Positions 6,588 through 7,967 of a DNA stretch of 7,967 nucleotides are shown piece after piece. Positions within the stretch are counted from its first letter, which is position 1; the number at the start of each line of letters is the position of its first letter. The stretch lies in the NCBI GenBank assembly GCA_019234035.1, contig JAFALX010000358.1, positions 1-7,967 of the forward strand, given 5' to 3'. A program made the position numbers and the translations under genes. The stretch comes from Candidatus Dormiibacterota bacterium (lineage in GTDB: Bacteria; Chloroflexota; Dormibacteria; Aeolococcales; Aeolococcaceae). The notes under the pieces are model-generated. The model had not been told where the DNA came from and did no database searches. It worked only from the letters and a program-made list of their open reading frames with translations.

Positions 6588-7133
6588 TCACTCCTGCAAG
6601 CGCATAGCCCCGCGTGGGCTGCGACCTGTCGTTCCGCACCCCGGCTCGGCGATCCACGAGACGCCGCCGAGCCGGAGTCCGAGCGCGTCCGCGTACGCCG
6701 TGGCGCGGCGATACGCATCGCGCGCAGCGAGCCGGCGCGCAGTGCTGTACGCGTCGTTCGACTGGTCAACGCGCCAAAACGGCCCCTGCAACGACGAGGC
6801 TCCGGCGCCCGGCAGCTCGGAGATCAGGCGGCCCAGCGCGGTGAGGTCTTTCACATCGAGCGACGTGGTGCGCGTGGCAATCCACCCGGTCGTCGTCGAC
6901 TCTCCCTTCTTCCATCTCGTCTTGGGGCGAACGACAACACTCGACGTGATGCGGCGGTCGAAGGCCGCGGCGAACTTCTCGACGACGGCGTCGATGCGAC
7001 TCGCCGACTCCGACGCACGACGAAACGCGTCCTGCTGGGTGGTCCCCTCGCCTTCGATGGCGACGTTGATGAGCGCGCGATCGGGCAGCGTGCGAACCTC
7101 TGCCTCCCCTCGCACCATCACCTCTGCGGGCAT
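6588..7133 (-). CDS. SIMPL-domain (DUF541-like) protein
   Basis: A 181-residue protein with the SIMPL layout: an opening strand VMVRGEAEVRTLPDRALINVAIEGEG (5-30), a long helix with DAFRRASESASRIDAVVEKF (35-54), the mid strand ITSSVVVRPKTRWKKG (62-77), GWIATRTTSLDVKDLTALGRLI (83-104), and the helical RLAARDAYRRATAYADALGLRLGGV (134-158). SIMPL proteins are often periplasmic or cell-envelope proteins of unclear role; this one shows no signal peptide, so it is probably cytosolic. The ATG at 7133 is preferred because GGGAGG and GGAG lie just upstream, whereas the longer reading from GTG at 7166 would start on the last base of the tRNA. It begins 32 bases after the tRNA-Ser(GGA) 3' end on the same strand and may be cotranscribed with it. 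The exact function is unknown. Confidence 0.72.
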   Translation of the reverse strand: MPAEVMVRGEAEVRTLPDRALINVAIEGEGTTQQDAFRRASESASRIDAVVEKFAAAFDRRITSSVVVRPKTRWKKGESTTTGWIATRTTSLDVKDLTALGRLISELPGAGASSLQGPFWRVDQSNDAYSTARRLAARDAYRRATAYADALGLRLGGVSWIAEPGCGTTGRSPRGAMRLQE

Positions 7134-7165
7134 CTGCTCCAGCCTCCCTGCGCGAACGCGCAACA

Positions 7166-7256
7166 CGGAGCGAGAGGGATTCGAACCCTCGAGACGAGTT
7201 GACCCCGTCTACCGCATTTCCAGTGCGGCGCCCTCGACCAACTAGGCGATCGCTCC
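7166..7256 (-). tRNA. tRNA-Ser (anticodon GGA)
   Basis: The 91-nt cloverleaf has acceptor GGAGCGA/TCGCTCC with discriminator G. The anticodon stem CCGCA/TGCGG carries loop CTGGAAA, which gives anticodon GGA (reads UCC and UCU). A long class II variable arm has stem AGACG/CGTCT, and the T arm is GAGGG-TTCGAAT-CCCTC. CCA is not encoded (TGT follows), so it must be added enzymatically. Confidence 0.96.
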
Positions 7257-7262
7257 GCAGAG

Positions 7263-7293
7263 ATTCTATGTACGACCGCGTGCGGGGTTGCAA
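7263..7293 (-). promoter_or_regulatory. Candidate promoter for tRNA-Ser(GGA)
   Basis: On the minus strand, TTGCAA (7293-7288) and TAGAAT (7268-7263, five of six bases of TATAAT) are separated by 19 bp. The -10 box ends 6 bases before the mature 5' end of the tRNA. The long spacer and imperfect -35 lower confidence. Confidence 0.4.
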
Positions 7294-7315
7294 AGGGGAG
7301 ATGGGAAACGCTCCC

Positions 7316-7321
7316 TATACT
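7316..7321 (+). promoter_or_regulatory. Candidate -10 box for tRNA-Ser(CGA)
   Basis: TATACT matches five of six bases of TATAAT and lies 8 bases before the mature tRNA 5' end. The only -35-like hexamer seen is TTGCAA (7288-7293), 22 bp upstream, too far for standard spacing. That hexamer is its own reverse complement, so both divergent promoters could touch it. Confidence 0.4.
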
Positions 7322-7329
7322 CGAGCGCA

Positions 7330-7417
<88 letters not shown>

Positions 7418-7419
7418 CC

Positions 7420-7446
7420 CGGTCGGCGCTCGGCGTCCTGCGACCG
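7420..7446 (+). terminator. Weak hairpin after tRNA-Ser(CGA)
   Basis: CGGTCG (7420-7425) can pair with CGACCG (7441-7446) around a 15-nt loop, beginning just after the CCA end. There is no T tract, so terminator function is only a possibility. The rest of the gap to 7513 holds no gene I can support. Confidence 0.22.
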
Positions 7447-7513
7447 TGGCCCACAACCCGTTAGCCTGATGGTCACTAGTCTTGCTATCAGTTAACAGGA
7501 CATCACTCCTAGT

Positions 7514-7967
7514 ATGAGTTGCGCCATACCCCCCACGAGATCGACGACGCCCTTCCGCAGACGGGCGCCGGCGGCCCTGCTCGCCTTCGCGCTGGTGTGT
7601 GCGTCGGTGCTCGCCATCGCCGGCTGCGCCGGGATCGTCCGGGCTGCGCCCGGGTCAGCGCCGAACGGCTTCAGCGTCGTCGGCAACACCATCGAGGACC
7701 CGGGCGGGCATCGGTGGTACGCGCGCGGCGTCGACCGCCCGTCGCTGGAGTGGTTCTGCCGCGGCCTGACCGTCACCGGCAACGGCACGCCGATTCCGGC
7801 GAGCGACTTCACGACGATGGCGACGACGTGGCACGCCAACACGGTGCGGCTCGCGCTCAACCAGGACTTCTGGCTCTCCGCCGCGGGCGCCACGGTCGCG
7901 TCGAGCGAGCACTGCCCGGACTACATGAGCACGGTGCATACCGCGGTCACACAGGCGGAGGCGGCTG
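7514..7967 (+). CDS. Secreted lipoprotein, probable GH5 glycoside hydrolase (cellulase type), 3' end cut by window
   Basis: The frame opens at ATG 7514 and is still open at the right edge, with 151 residues visible. Residues 1-38 form a lipoprotein export signal: basic PFRRR (13-17), hydrophobic LLAFALVCASVLAI (22-35), and lipobox IAGC with Cys38. The mature part opens with NGFSVVGNTIEDPGG (51-65), then RGVDRPSLEW (71-80), and DFTTMATTWHANTVRLALNQDFWL (98-121). This order, an N-terminal strand, RGV, and then NxVRLxLNQDFWL with conserved Arg112, is the start of the GH5 TIM barrel as seen in endoglucanases. The catalytic glutamates would lie beyond the window, so activity and substrate cannot be confirmed. 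Cys82 and Cys134 could form a disulfide. An in-frame TAA at 7493-7495 leaves 7514 as the first usable ATG; the ribosome site (AGGA, 7497-7500) is weak and distant. Confidence 0.68.
   Translation, partial: MSCAIPPTRSTTPFRRRAPAALLAFALVCASVLAIAGCAGIVRAAPGSAPNGFSVVGNTIEDPGGHRWYARGVDRPSLEWFCRGLTVTGNGTPIPASDFTTMATTWHANTVRLALNQDFWLSAAGATVASSEHCPDYMSTVHTAVTQAEAA

Noticed and set aside
7133..7166. Longer SIMPL start at GTG 7166
   Set aside because: It would begin on the last base of the tRNA and add residues not typical of the domain; ATG 7133 has a good SD.

Overview
The window is GC-rich and codon-biased like an actinobacterium (Actinomycetota). Points in favour are mycobacterial-type adenosine kinase, an IcmA-type mutase, an apparently leaderless transcript with a TANNNT -10 box, and serine tRNAs only one of which encodes its CCA end. 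No gene identifies the genus, and it could be an uncultured lineage. I found no CRISPR array, insertion sequence, prophage or obvious defence system; most of it is housekeeping and central metabolism, with interest concentrated in small genes and intergenic structures.

Left part (1-3906, plus strand). A nearly complete large subunit of an isobutyryl-CoA mutase (icmA; its first few codons lie outside the window) is followed by a small ribbon-helix-helix (RHH) protein that looks like an orphan antitoxin, preceded by an array of alternating TGTC/GACA half-sites and a -10 box placed for a leaderless mRNA. Next come a PfkB-family kinase closest in pattern to adenosine kinase (adoK) and a 3-hydroxybutyryl-CoA dehydrogenase, coupled by an ATGA overlap. 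IcmA and the dehydrogenase both fit C4 acyl-CoA metabolism.

Middle (3907-5087, plus strand). A 98-bp gap packed with three consecutive hairpins precedes a 106-residue lipoprotein of unknown function that I called from its signal peptide, lipobox and Shine-Dalgarno (SD) site. A perfect 7-3-7 inverted repeat overlapping a possible -10 box precedes a flavin-binding PPOX/NimA-like protein. This gene ends 3 bp from the end of the convergent metK.

Right part (5088-7256, minus strand). Reading leftwards from the edge, the order is tRNA-Ser(GGA), a SIMPL-domain protein, a 24-codon small ORF with a strong SD, a potentially folded leader, and metK (S-adenosylmethionine synthetase). They are probably at least partly cotranscribed. 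AdoK and MetK both touch the S-adenosylmethionine/adenosine cycle, although they lie on opposite strands.

Right edge (7257-7967, plus strand). A second serine tRNA, tRNA-Ser(CGA), diverges from the first across a 73-bp spacer holding two back-to-back promoter candidates. It is followed by the start of a secreted lipoprotein resembling the N-terminus of a GH5 (cellulase-type) glycoside hydrolase, cut by the window end.
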